A DNA stretch of 56,634 nt from Halobacteriales archaeon SW_8_68_21 (lineage in GTDB: Archaea; Halobacteriota; Halobacteria; Halobacteriales; Haloferacaceae). The translations under genes were made by a program, and so were the position numbers. Location: NCBI GenBank assembly GCA_003023405.1, contig PXST01000016.1:1-56634 (forward strand), given 5' to 3'. Positions within the stretch are counted from its first letter, which is position 1, and each line of letters starts with the position of its first letter. The notes beneath the pieces were generated by a model. The model had not been told where the DNA came from, did no database searches, and saw nothing but the letters and a program-made list of their open reading frames with translations. This document shows, one piece after another, positions 17,098 through 25,384 of the stretch.

Positions 17098-20000
17098 ATG
17101 ACCAAGTCACGTAGTACCACCCGGGGCGTCCGCGACTCGGAGTCCTCGGGTCAGGAGGGGGGACTCGCCGCGCCGACGGACGACCGATCGAACTGCGGTA
17201 TCGGCGGCGTCGTCGACCTCGACGCTGACCCGACCCACGAGACCGTCTCGGACGCGATCACACTACTCGAGAACCTCGAGCATCGCGGGACGACCGGTGC
17301 GGAGGAGAACACCGGCGACGGCGCGGGGATTATGATCGCCCGGCCCGACGAGTTCTTCCGCGAGGTCGTCGACGCAGACCTCCCGGAGGAGTACGCCGTC
17401 GGCTCCGTGTTCATGCCGCCGGAACCGGGTGTTCAGGCGGAGATACACGATGTCATCGCCGAAGTCTGTGCCGTCTACGGGCTGGAGGTGCTCGCGTGGC
17501 GCTCGGTTCCGACGGACAACGCCGACCTCGGCGCGACCGCCCTCGAATCGGAGCCGGAGGTGTCGCAGGTGTTCGTCGCCCCCGTGGAGGGCGCGGGGCT
17601 GGCCCAGCGGTTCACGACTGAGGAGTCGCGCCCGGATGACGCCGATCCGAACCTGCTCGGGTTCGACCGCGCGCTGTACGCCGCGCGCCGCGAGATCGAG
17701 AACGCGGTGTCCGATGTCGACGGTGCCGGTCGCTTCTACGTCTGCTCGCTCGACCGCCAGCGGGTCGTCTACAAGGGGCTGCTGAAGGGGTCACAGCTCG
17801 CGGACTACTACCCGGACCTGACCGACGAGCGGTTCGCGAGCCACGTCGCCTTGGTCCACGCACGCTTCTCGACGAACACGCTCGGCGCGTGGCACCTCGC
17901 GCACCCGTACCGGAACATCGTCCACAACGGCGAGTTCAACACGATCCGCGGCAACGTCAACTGGATGCGGGCCCGCGAGAACGACCTCGAACACCCGGCG
18001 TTCGGGGCCGAACTCGACACGATCAAGCCGGTGATCGACGACCCGAACCAGTCCGACACCGCGAGCGTCGACAACGCGCTCGAACTCCTCCTCCAGACGG
18101 ACCGCGACCTCCCCCACGCCCTCCGGATGCTGATCCCCGAGGCGTTCCGCGGCGACGACCTGATGGACGACGACCGCGCGGACTTTTACGACTACCACGC
18201 CTCGCTCGTTGAGCCGTGGGACGGGCCCGCCCTCGTCATCGGTTTCGACGGTGAGCGCGTGGCGGGCGTCTTGGACCGCAACGGACTTCGTCCGTGCCGC
18301 TACGAGGTGACGACCGACGACCGCCTCGTCGTCGGCAGCGAGGTCGGCGCGCTCCCCACCGACCCCGTCGACGTGCGTCGGCGCGGTCGGCTCCAGCCCG
18401 GCGAGATCTTCGTCGCGGACCCGGAGACGGGACGCATCGTTCCCGACGACGAGGTGTTCGAGGATCTCACCGACGAGAAGTACGGCGAGTGGGTCGAGCG
18501 CGAACAGCTCGATCTCTCGTCCGTCGTCGAGGCGACCGACGTTCCGGCAGACGGACTCGCGGCCGGGCTCGACGGGGACGCGACCGCCGAGGCGAGCGAC
18601 ACCGGCGGGGACGAGGGCGACGGGTCGCCACCGGTCCGCGCCTATCAAGCCGCGTTCGGATTCACGACCGACTCGCTGGACAACATGATCGAGCCGATGG
18701 CGGAGTCCGGGAAGGATCCGGTCGGGTCGATGGGCGACGACACCCCGCTGTCCGTGCTGACGGACATCGACCGGCCGCTTTTCACCTACTTCAAACAGCT
18801 GTTCGCGCAGGTGTCGAACCCGCCGATCGACTACATCCGGGAGGAGCTCGTCACCTCGCTCGAATCGCGGATCGGCAACCAGCGTAACCTGCTCGCCGAG
18901 ACGCCCGAACACGCCCGTCAGATCATCTCCGACTCGCCCGTCCTCACAGACGGCGAGGCGGCCGCGCTGAAGTCCCTCGGCGACGGCGTCGAGGCGTTCG
19001 ACGCCGTCACGGTGGACATCACCTACGACCGCGACGGGTCGCTCGTCGACGCCGTGAGCCGGGTCCGCACGGATGCGGCGGCCGCCATCGAGGACGGCGC
19101 GGATGTCGTCGTGCTCTCCGACCGGGCCGTGGGGTCGGACCGGCTCGCGGTGCCGAGCCTGCTCGCCACGGGAGCGGTCCACCACCACCTCGTCCGGAAG
19201 GGCCTCCGCAACCGCGCGGGCGTCGTCGTCGAGTCCGGTGAGCCACACGAGGTCCATCACCTCGCGACGCTCGTCGGCTACGGCGCGGACGCGGTCGACC
19301 CGTACCTCGCGTACGCCTCCATCGCCGACGTGGTCGCCGGCCCGGACGGGGCCGATGAGGACGAGGCGCTCGCGGCGTACCGTCACGCGCTGGAGGACGG
19401 CCTCCTAAAGACGATGGCGAAGATGGGCATCTCGACGATGGAGTCGTATCAGGGGGCCCAGATCTTCGAGGCGGTCGGACTCGCCTCGGCGTTCGTCGCC
19501 GAGTACTTCGAGGGGACGGAGATCCGAACCGAGGGGATCGGGATCGAGCAGATCGAAGACGACCTCCGCACCCGGCACGCGATGGCGTTCGGTGCCGACC
19601 CCGAACTGGAGACCACCGGCGAGTACGAACACCGCTCCTCGGGGGTAAAACACGGCTGGAACCCCCAGACAGTCGGCACGCTCCAGCAGGCGGTCCGCGG
19701 CGGCGACTACGAGCAGTACCGCGAGTTCGCCGAGCTCGTGAACGACCAGAGCGAGGAGCTACAGTCACTGCGCGGACTCTTAGAGTTCGACTCCGACCGC
19801 GAGCCGGTCCCGGTCGCACAGGTCGAACCGGTCGAGTCGATCGTTGAGCGCTTCGCGACGGCGTCGATGAGCCTCGGCTCGCTGTCCCCGGAGGCCCACG
19901 AGAACAACGCGATCGCCATGAACCGTATCGGCGGGAAGTCGGGGACGGGCGAGGGGGGTGAGCCGCCGGAGCGGTTCGGCACCGAAAAGGAGTGTAATAT

Positions 20001-21780
20001 CAAGCAGGTCGCCTCCGGCCGCTTCGGCGTCACCGCCGACTACCTCGCGAACGCCGAAGACATACAGATCAAGATGGCACAGGGATCGAAGCCGGGCGAG
20101 GGCGGCCACCTCCCCGGCGAGAAGGTCAACGAGATGATCGCGCACGTCCGGTGTTCGACGCCGGGCGTCGGCCTCATCTCGCCGCCGCCACAACACGACA
20201 TCTACTCGATCGAGGACCTCAAACAGCTCATCTTCGACCTGAAGGCGGCGAACCCAGACGCCGACGTCAACGTGAAGCTCGTCTCCGAGGCGGGCATCGG
20301 GACAATCGCGGCCGGCGTCGCGAAGGCGAACGCCGACGTTGTCCACGTCTCCGGCCACTCCGGGGGAACGGGCGCGTCGCCCAAGACATCGATCAAAAAC
20401 GCCGGACTCCCGTGGGAGTTGGGGCTCGCCGAGGCGAACCAGATGCTGCGTGCCACCGGGTTACGCGACCGGATCCGCATATCGGCCGACGGCGGACTGC
20501 GGACCGGGCGCGACGTCGCGGTTGCGGCCGCGCTCGGGGCCGAGGAGTACGTCTTCGGTACCGCGTCGCTCGTCACCTCTGGCTGCGTGATGGCCCGGCA
20601 GTGCCACGAGAACACCTGTCCGGTCGGCGTCGCTACCCAGCGCGATGACCTCCGGCAGCGGTTCCCCGGCCAGCCGGACCACGTGGTCAACTACATGACG
20701 TTCATCGCTCAGGAGCTCCGCGAGATCATGGCCGAGCAGGGGTACACCGAACTGGAGGAGTTCATCGGTCGCCCCGAACTCCTCGCCCAGCGGGAGACGG
20801 ACCACGAGAAGGCGAAGCATCTCGACCTCTCCGCGGTGATCGCCGAGCCGGCCGGCGAGTCTCGGACGAAGACCCGCGAGCAGGTCCACGCCGGTATCGA
20901 CGACCTGCTCGACTGGGACCTCATCGACGAGGCCGCCCCCGCCATCGAGGACGGCGCGCCGGTCGCGCTCACCCGCGACGTCCGCAACGTCGACCGCGCG
21001 GTCGGCGCGACGCTGTCGAACCGCGTCGTCTCCGAACACGGCGGCGAGGGACTCCCAGACGACACCATATCCTGTCGGTTCGACGGCGAGGCGGGCCAGA
21101 GCTTCGGCGCGTTCCTCACGTCCGGCGTCACGATGGAGCTTGCGGGTGCCGCCAACGACTACGTCGGCAAGGGGCTCTCCGGCGGTCGCATCACGGTCGA
21201 GACGCCCGCAGAGGCGGGGTACGACCCAGCCGAGAACGTCGTCGTCGGAAACGTCGCGCTGTACGGGGCCACGTCGGGCGAACTGTACGTCAACGGCGTC
21301 GCCGGCGAGCGGTTCGGCGTCCGTAACTCCGGGGTCCGGGCGGTCGTCGAGGGCGTCGGCGACCACGGCTGCGAGTACATGACTGGCGGCGTCGTCGCCG
21401 TCCTCGGCGACACGGGTCGGAACTTCGCGGCCGGGATGTCCGGCGGGATCGCCTACGTGTACGACCCGGACGACCGGTTCGACGACCGCGTGAACCGCGG
21501 CATGGTCTCGGTCTCCGAGACGCTCGACGACGCCGACGAGCGGATGCTCCGCCGGCTCGTCGAGAACCACCGCGCGTACACCGACAGCGAGCGCGCGGCC
21601 GACCTCCTCGACGACTGGGAGGCCGCGCTCGACGACTTCGTCCGCGTGTTCCCCGACGCGTACGCCGACGTCATCGCCGAGGGGATCGGCGACGACGTGC
21701 GCGACGAGCCGCCTGCGCCGGCCGCGGCCGTCCCCGGCGGCGACGCGGACGCGACCGGACAGGTCTCGGGCGACGATTGA
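17098..21780 (+). CDS. gltB: Glutamate synthase, large subunit
   Basis: A 1560-residue GltB with all domains. A 32-residue leader precedes the glutaminase nucleophile Cys33 ('NCGIGGVVDLD'). The central domain follows, then the FMN-binding synthase domain with 'SGHSGGTGASPKTSI', the 3Fe-4S cysteines in 'CVMARQCHENTCPVGVATQ', and a C-terminal GXGXG beta-helix. It makes two glutamates from glutamine and 2-oxoglutarate. The leader before Cys33 suggests proteolytic activation. No small subunit (gltD) is next to it, as often in haloarchaea, where ferredoxin may donate electrons. An acidic insert near residues 480-515 is unconserved. Confidence 0.97.
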   Translation: MTKSRSTTRGVRDSESSGQEGGLAAPTDDRSNCGIGGVVDLDADPTHETVSDAITLLENLEHRGTTGAEENTGDGAGIMIARPDEFFREVVDADLPEEYAVGSVFMPPEPGVQAEIHDVIAEVCAVYGLEVLAWRSVPTDNADLGATALESEPEVSQVFVAPVEGAGLAQRFTTEESRPDDADPNLLGFDRALYAARREIENAVSDVDGAGRFYVCSLDRQRVVYKGLLKGSQLADYYPDLTDERFASHVALVHARFSTNTLGAWHLAHPYRNIVHNGEFNTIRGNVNWMRARENDLEHPAFGAELDTIKPVIDDPNQSDTASVDNALELLLQTDRDLPHALRMLIPEAFRGDDLMDDDRADFYDYHASLVEPWDGPALVIGFDGERVAGVLDRNGLRPCRYEVTTDDRLVVGSEVGALPTDPVDVRRRGRLQPGEIFVADPETGRIVPDDEVFEDLTDEKYGEWVEREQLDLSSVVEATDVPADGLAAGLDGDATAEASDTGGDEGDGSPPVRAYQAAFGFTTDSLDNMIEPMAESGKDPVGSMGDDTPLSVLTDIDRPLFTYFKQLFAQVSNPPIDYIREELVTSLESRIGNQRNLLAETPEHARQIISDSPVLTDGEAAALKSLGDGVEAFDAVTVDITYDRDGSLVDAVSRVRTDAAAAIEDGADVVVLSDRAVGSDRLAVPSLLATGAVHHHLVRKGLRNRAGVVVESGEPHEVHHLATLVGYGADAVDPYLAYASIADVVAGPDGADEDEALAAYRHALEDGLLKTMAKMGISTMESYQGAQIFEAVGLASAFVAEYFEGTEIRTEGIGIEQIEDDLRTRHAMAFGADPELETTGEYEHRSSGVKHGWNPQTVGTLQQAVRGGDYEQYREFAELVNDQSEELQSLRGLLEFDSDREPVPVAQVEPVESIVERFATASMSLGSLSPEAHENNAIAMNRIGGKSGTGEGGEPPERFGTEKECNIKQVASGRFGVTADYLANAEDIQIKMAQGSKPGEGGHLPGEKVNEMIAHVRCSTPGVGLISPPPQHDIYSIEDLKQLIFDLKAANPDADVNVKLVSEAGIGTIAAGVAKANADVVHVSGHSGGTGASPKTSIKNAGLPWELGLAEANQMLRATGLRDRIRISADGGLRTGRDVAVAAALGAEEYVFGTASLVTSGCVMARQCHENTCPVGVATQRDDLRQRFPGQPDHVVNYMTFIAQELREIMAEQGYTELEEFIGRPELLAQRETDHEKAKHLDLSAVIAEPAGESRTKTREQVHAGIDDLLDWDLIDEAAPAIEDGAPVALTRDVRNVDRAVGATLSNRVVSEHGGEGLPDDTISCRFDGEAGQSFGAFLTSGVTMELAGAANDYVGKGLSGGRITVETPAEAGYDPAENVVVGNVALYGATSGELYVNGVAGERFGVRNSGVRAVVEGVGDHGCEYMTGGVVAVLGDTGRNFAAGMSGGIAYVYDPDDRFDDRVNRGMVSVSETLDDADERMLRRLVENHRAYTDSERAADLLDDWEAALDDFVRVFPDAYADVIAEGIGDDVRDEPPAPAAAVPGGDADATGQVSGDD

Positions 21781-21800
21781 CGCGAGACGGAGCCGAGCGG

Positions 21801-22088
21801 TCACTCCAGCGTCTCGGAGCCGACCTCGCTCTCGATCGCCCGCTCGACCGCGCGGTCGACGTGGCGCTCGCGAGCGCGCTCGACGAACTCTTCCGGTAAC
21901 TCGTCTATCTCGCCAGCATGTACGCCCCAGAGCTTCGCGTACAGGCCGTCCTCAGCTAGTAATTCCCGGAGACCGGTCGACGAGGCTGGGGCTTCGGCGG
22001 TCACAGCCACCGGGGTCGGCGTCTCGTGTCGAGCGGCCGGAGTTTCTGTCGTCTCGGGAGCCGGAACAGTTTCGTTGGCCTCAACCAC
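21801..22088 (-). pseudogene. Remnant: C-terminal tail of an ABC exporter ATPase
   Basis: The C-terminal half of this 95-codon frame ('ELLAEDGLYAKLWGVHAGEI', then 'DELPEEFVERA') matches the last 40-50 residues of MsbA-type haloarchaeal ABC exporters. Nothing of the membrane or nucleotide-binding domain remains. The first 45 residues are Pro/Thr/Ala-rich, and the only upstream start is a GTG. It sits between gltB (convergent) and the SRPBCC gene (divergent). It could still be expressed as a small protein, but a gene remnant is the simplest reading. Confidence 0.55.
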
Positions 22089-22131
22089 GTATCGCCGGAC
22101 GGTTTAATAAGCGCGGCTCGAACTCCCGTAC

Positions 22132-22689
22132 GTGGACGAACTCGTCGTGAGTACGGAGGTGTATGCCGACCCCGAAGCGGTGTACGCGTTCCTGCTCGAT
22201 TTCCCGCAGTACGCGAACTACTCGGAGTACCTTCGGGAGGTCACGACCGTCTCCGGCGACGGCGGTCCCGGCACCCAATACGCGCTGACGTTCGCGTGGT
22301 GGAAGATTTCCTACACCGCCCGCTCGGAGGTGACCCGTGTCGAGCCGCCCGAGCGGATCGACTGGGAGATCACGAAAGACATCGACGCCGGCGGCCGCTG
22401 GCGGGTAACACCCCACGAGACCGGGGACGGCGACGAAGACGCGACCGACGGCGACGCGGACGCCGGCGCGCCTTGTGAGGTCGCGCTCGAAGTTGAGTTC
22501 GACCCCGGCTCCGCCAGCTCCGACGCGCTTGATCTCCCGCAGCTGGTCTCGTTCGACTGGGTGTTGAAGAAGGCGATCCCGCTGATCCGAAGCGAGGCGG
22601 AGCGTGTCGTCGAACACGCCGTCCGCGACCTGGAAGGGTCGGCCCGCGACGTCGACCTCGACGTATACGTGGACTCTGATAGGATCTGA
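22132..22689 (+). CDS. SRPBCC (polyketide cyclase/START-like) protein
   Basis: A 185-residue protein of the ligand-binding SRPBCC fold: 'VVSTEVYADPEAVYAFLLDF', 'YLREVTTVSGDGGPGTQY' and a long C-terminal helix 'PLIRSEAERVVEHAVRDLEG'. The middle carries an acidic insertion of about 25 residues. It starts at GTG 22132; there is no ATG option before the conserved strand. The family binds lipids or polyketides in a hydrophobic cavity; the ligand is unknown. tRNA-Ala follows 80 bp downstream. Confidence 0.85.
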   Translation: MDELVVSTEVYADPEAVYAFLLDFPQYANYSEYLREVTTVSGDGGPGTQYALTFAWWKISYTARSEVTRVEPPERIDWEITKDIDAGGRWRVTPHETGDGDEDATDGDADAGAPCEVALEVEFDPGSASSDALDLPQLVSFDWVLKKAIPLIRSEAERVVEHAVRDLEGSARDVDLDVYVDSDRI

Positions 22690-22769
22690 GCGGATCGGGA
22701 CGCGACGCCCGCCGCGTCGCCAAGTCGAAGGCCTTAATATATCCAGCGGGGAACAGATAAGTGCGTCGC

Positions 22770-22841
22770 GGGCTCGTAGATCAGTGGTAGATCATCCCCC
22801 TGGCACGGGGAAGGCCCGGGGTTCAAATCCCCGCGAGTCCA
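22770..22841 (+). tRNA. tRNA-Ala (anticodon GGC)
   Basis: A full cloverleaf can be drawn. The acceptor GGGCTCG pairs with CGAGTCC (one G-T pair), the D-stem is GATC/GATC, the anticodon loop is CTGGCAC giving anticodon GGC, and the T-arm is CGGGG-TTCAAAT-CCCCG. The discriminator is A. The G-rich acceptor and anticodon GGC fit alanine. No encoded CCA is present. The last 22 bp are repeated 216 bp downstream. Confidence 0.95.
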
Positions 22842-23096
22842 CTCCTTCACTCGCTTCGCTCGTTCAGTCGTTCCCTCGCGTGATCCCACGCTCCCTGCGG
22901 TCGCTCGCGGGACCCCCGCGAGTCCATGTTTTTACGCCGCGAGCAACGTCGCGAGCGGCGCAAATCTGTAACGATCGGGATTTGAACCCTACCAGTCGCG
23001 CGCAGCGAGCGAAGCGAGCGAGCACGTCTGGTTCTGGTTCAAATCCCCGCGAGTCTACTCCTTCACTCGCTTCGCTCGTTCAGTCGTTCCCTCGCG
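22820..23096. repeat. Direct repeat of the tRNA-Ala 3' end and flank (att-like)
   Basis: The 61 bp at 22820-22880 (tRNA T-arm, acceptor 3' strand and 39 bp of flank) recur at 23036-23096 with a single mismatch (C to T in the acceptor). A short CCGCGAGTCCA echo is also seen near 22915. Within the spacer, GGGATTTGAACC (22978-22989) is an inverted copy of the T-arm sequence GGTTCAAATCCC at 23036-23047. This is the trace expected of past integration at a tRNA gene. No integrase is encoded nearby. The rest of the 304-bp gap between tRNA and the next gene holds no gene. Confidence 0.75.
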
Positions 23097-23145
23097 GGGG
23101 TCCCACTCGCTCCCTCTCGGGACACCTCGTTCCCTCTCGAAGCCC

Positions 23146-24570
23146 CTACCCCGGCCACTCCTCCCGCTCCCGTCGGTCCGCCTCGCCCGTGAGTTCCGGC
23201 GGGACCTCATCAAAGAGCACCGACCCGAACGACGCGCCGACGTGCCACGCGACGACCTCGTCGTCCATCTCCTCCAGTCGCACGTCCCGCTGGCCGTAGT
23301 ACTCGCCGTCGACCGTACAGGACCCGCCGCCGTCGGCGAAGCAGACGTCCCCGCGGTCGTCGTAGGTGATCTGGACGTGCGCCTCGCGAGCGCTGTCGAC
23401 GAACTCCCACGCGAACCCGTCGCTCCCGGCGATGTCCTCGCTGGCCGCGAAGTAATCGAGTCCCTCCGCCACCTCGTCTTCGACGCGCCGCGGGACATCG
23501 CCGCTCTCGGCGCGGAGGTGGATCTTCACCGGCCGGTGGGTCGTGAGGTTGCTCGTCGGGGCCATCAGGCCGGCGGGTTCCTCACCGTGTTCGAGGCCCT
23601 GAATGTGGCCGAGTTCGTGGATGATCGTCGCGTTCATCTCCGCGTCGGAGATGTTCGGCTCGACGGTCGCGGTCATCGGCGTCCGCGGCTCGTCGACGAG
23701 GAGGTCCGCGCAGCCGAAGTATCGCGCGTCGCCGTCTTCCACGCCACAGCGCTCCACGGAGTCGAACCGTAGGACGACGTCCGCCCGATCCGCCTCGCTC
23801 ACGCGCTCGTAGGCGACCGGGTAGCCGAGGTAGCGCTCGTCGTTGCGCTCCCAGTAGCTCGTCGCGCCCGCGACGACGCCGGAGACGTTCCGATCGACCG
23901 CGCCGTCGTCGACGAAGAGCCGGATCGTCGTCTTCCCGTACGGACTCGGATGGACCAGCGTCACGGCCCGCTCCCGCGTTCGGTTCGCGGTCGCGACCGT
24001 CACCGGGTGGTCGCCCCCGTCCAACCGCACGTCGCCGAACGTGACGGACAGCCGCGCCTCCCCTCCGCCGTCGAGCGCGACCGTTCGGTTCGCGGTCGCT
24101 TCGGTCCCATATCGGATCTCGACCGTCTGGTTGCCCGTCACGTCGCCGACGTTCGTCACGGTCGCGGCGATCGTCAGGGTCTCGCCGTACCCCACGCTCT
24201 TCGGGACCTCGATCTCGGAGACGGCGAACGTCGCCGCCCGCGCCTCCTCGACGGTAACCGTCCGCGTCGCGCTCGCCTCCCCGACCGTTACCGCGATCTT
24301 GTGATCGCCCGGGCCGAGCGACGCGGCGTCGATCGCGGCCGTCACCGTCATCGACCCGTTCGCCGGAACCGACCGGTTCTCGTCGCGCAGCGTCCGGTCG
24401 CCGACCCGGACCGCGACCCGGACCGGATCGAGCGTCGCGTTTGCTCCGTTCTCGTCCGCCGACTTGTCCTCGCCCGCCGACTCGTCCTCGCCCGCCGACT
24501 CGTCCTCGCCCGCCGACTCGTCCTCGCCCGCGGAGCCGCCGCCGTCACCCGCGAGCCCCCCCCACCGCAC
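23146..24570 (-). CDS. Secreted-type zinc metalloprotease (HExxHxxGxxH) lacking a normal start
   Basis: 474 codons from the only start-like codon (GTG 24570). Order: a CARDB-like beta domain interrupted by a low-complexity SAGEDE repeat linker, a second CARDB domain (about residues 115-210), then a metzincin-like protease with 'HELGHIQGLEHG' at residues about 318-329 and a downstream Met. Such proteases are exported, but no signal peptide is encoded. The open frame runs on for about 45 codons upstream to a TAG near 24710, with CARDB-like sequence and no start codon. The 5' end is therefore probably lost or frame-shifted, and the gene may be inactive. Confidence 0.7.
   Translation of the reverse strand: MRWGGLAGDGGGSAGEDESAGEDESAGEDESAGEDKSADENGANATLDPVRVAVRVGDRTLRDENRSVPANGSMTVTAAIDAASLGPGDHKIAVTVGEASATRTVTVEEARAATFAVSEIEVPKSVGYGETLTIAATVTNVGDVTGNQTVEIRYGTEATANRTVALDGGGEARLSVTFGDVRLDGGDHPVTVATANRTRERAVTLVHPSPYGKTTIRLFVDDGAVDRNVSGVVAGATSYWERNDERYLGYPVAYERVSEADRADVVLRFDSVERCGVEDGDARYFGCADLLVDEPRTPMTATVEPNISDAEMNATIIHELGHIQGLEHGEEPAGLMAPTSNLTTHRPVKIHLRAESGDVPRRVEDEVAEGLDYFAASEDIAGSDGFAWEFVDSAREAHVQITYDDRGDVCFADGGGSCTVDGEYYGQRDVRLEEMDDEVVAWHVGASFGSVLFDEVPPELTGEADRREREEWPG
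24461..24532. repeat. Four 18-bp repeats in the metalloprotease linker
   Basis: Units of 18 bp at 24461, 24479, 24497 and 24515 (consensus GACTCGTCCTCGCCCGCC) encode the repeated SAGEDE linker on the reverse strand. They are in frame, so copy-number change would alter the linker length only. Confidence 0.9.
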
Positions 24571-24862
24571 GGTCGCCTCGACCGTCGCCCGCTCGTCGTG
24601 CCCGAGCGACTCCGGCGCGGAGAAGGACTCGATCGACGGCGACGGCGCTCCGGTCGGTCCCGATCCGGCGATGTCGCCTCCCTCTCGGGGGCGGACACGG
24701 ATAACCTTCGCTTCAGTGGTCTATCATCCGTAGCGATCGAACGCGGACGCTGGATACGGCACGCCTCCAGTGGCCGCCGCTCGTGCCCTCGTCGCGCCCG
24801 CATCGCCTGCCCACGTCGCATCGGAGCGACACCGGTTTGACGCTCCGTTCCCGAGTTCGCAC

Positions 24863-25346
24863 GTGACGCTTCGACGCGACGTCCTCGCGGCGATCGACGC
24901 CGACCGCGGGGCCTTCCGAACCCGTCTCTCGGCGCTGGCCGACGACCACGAACTCGACCTCGGGTCGCCCGCGTCGCGCTCCGATCTTCGACGACCTCCC
25001 GCTCGGGCTCACGCTCACCGGGCCGGCGTACCGCGACACGCCCATCGTCTACGTCAACTGGTGGTTCCGTGAGTGGACCGGCTACGCACTGGACGACCTC
25101 CGGGGACGGAACCCGCGGCTGTTCCAGGGGCCGGAGTCCGACCCCGATGCCCGCGCGGACTTCCGCGAGGCGCTGTCGACGTGGTCGGCGGTCACGGTCG
25201 AACTCGAGAACCGACGCCGGGACGGCACCCCGTTCGCGAACCGCGTCTCGTTGCGGCCGCTGTTCGGCGACGCGGGCACGGTCACCCATTGGATCGCCGC
25301 ACAGGAGCCGGAGCGAATCGACCGGTCGGGAGACGACGCCGGGTGA
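24863..25346 (+). pseudogene. Broken PAS-domain protein gene
   Basis: The first part (frame from GTG 24863, or GTG 24770) reads 'TLRRDVLAAIDADRGAFRTR'. Near 24975 the homologous sequence moves to another frame: 'APIFDDLPLGLTLTGPAYRD', 'FREWTGYALDDLRGRNPRLF', 'QGPESDPDARADFREAL', ending TGA at 25344-25346. Together these are one haloarchaeal PAS sensor domain of the bacterio-opsin-activator type. A net +1 frame change splits it, and the second part has no start codon. It is either a pseudogene or a sequencing error. It diverges from the start-less metalloprotease; the 24571-24862 gap has no other gene. Confidence 0.75.
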
Positions 25347-25384
25347 GGCGACGGCCGATACAAAACCGACCGCCTCGGGACCGC

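Noticed and set aside
24461..24532. 18-bp repeats in the metalloprotease considered as a mobile or regulatory repeat
   Set aside because: They are in frame and encode a repeated acidic linker, which explains them fully.
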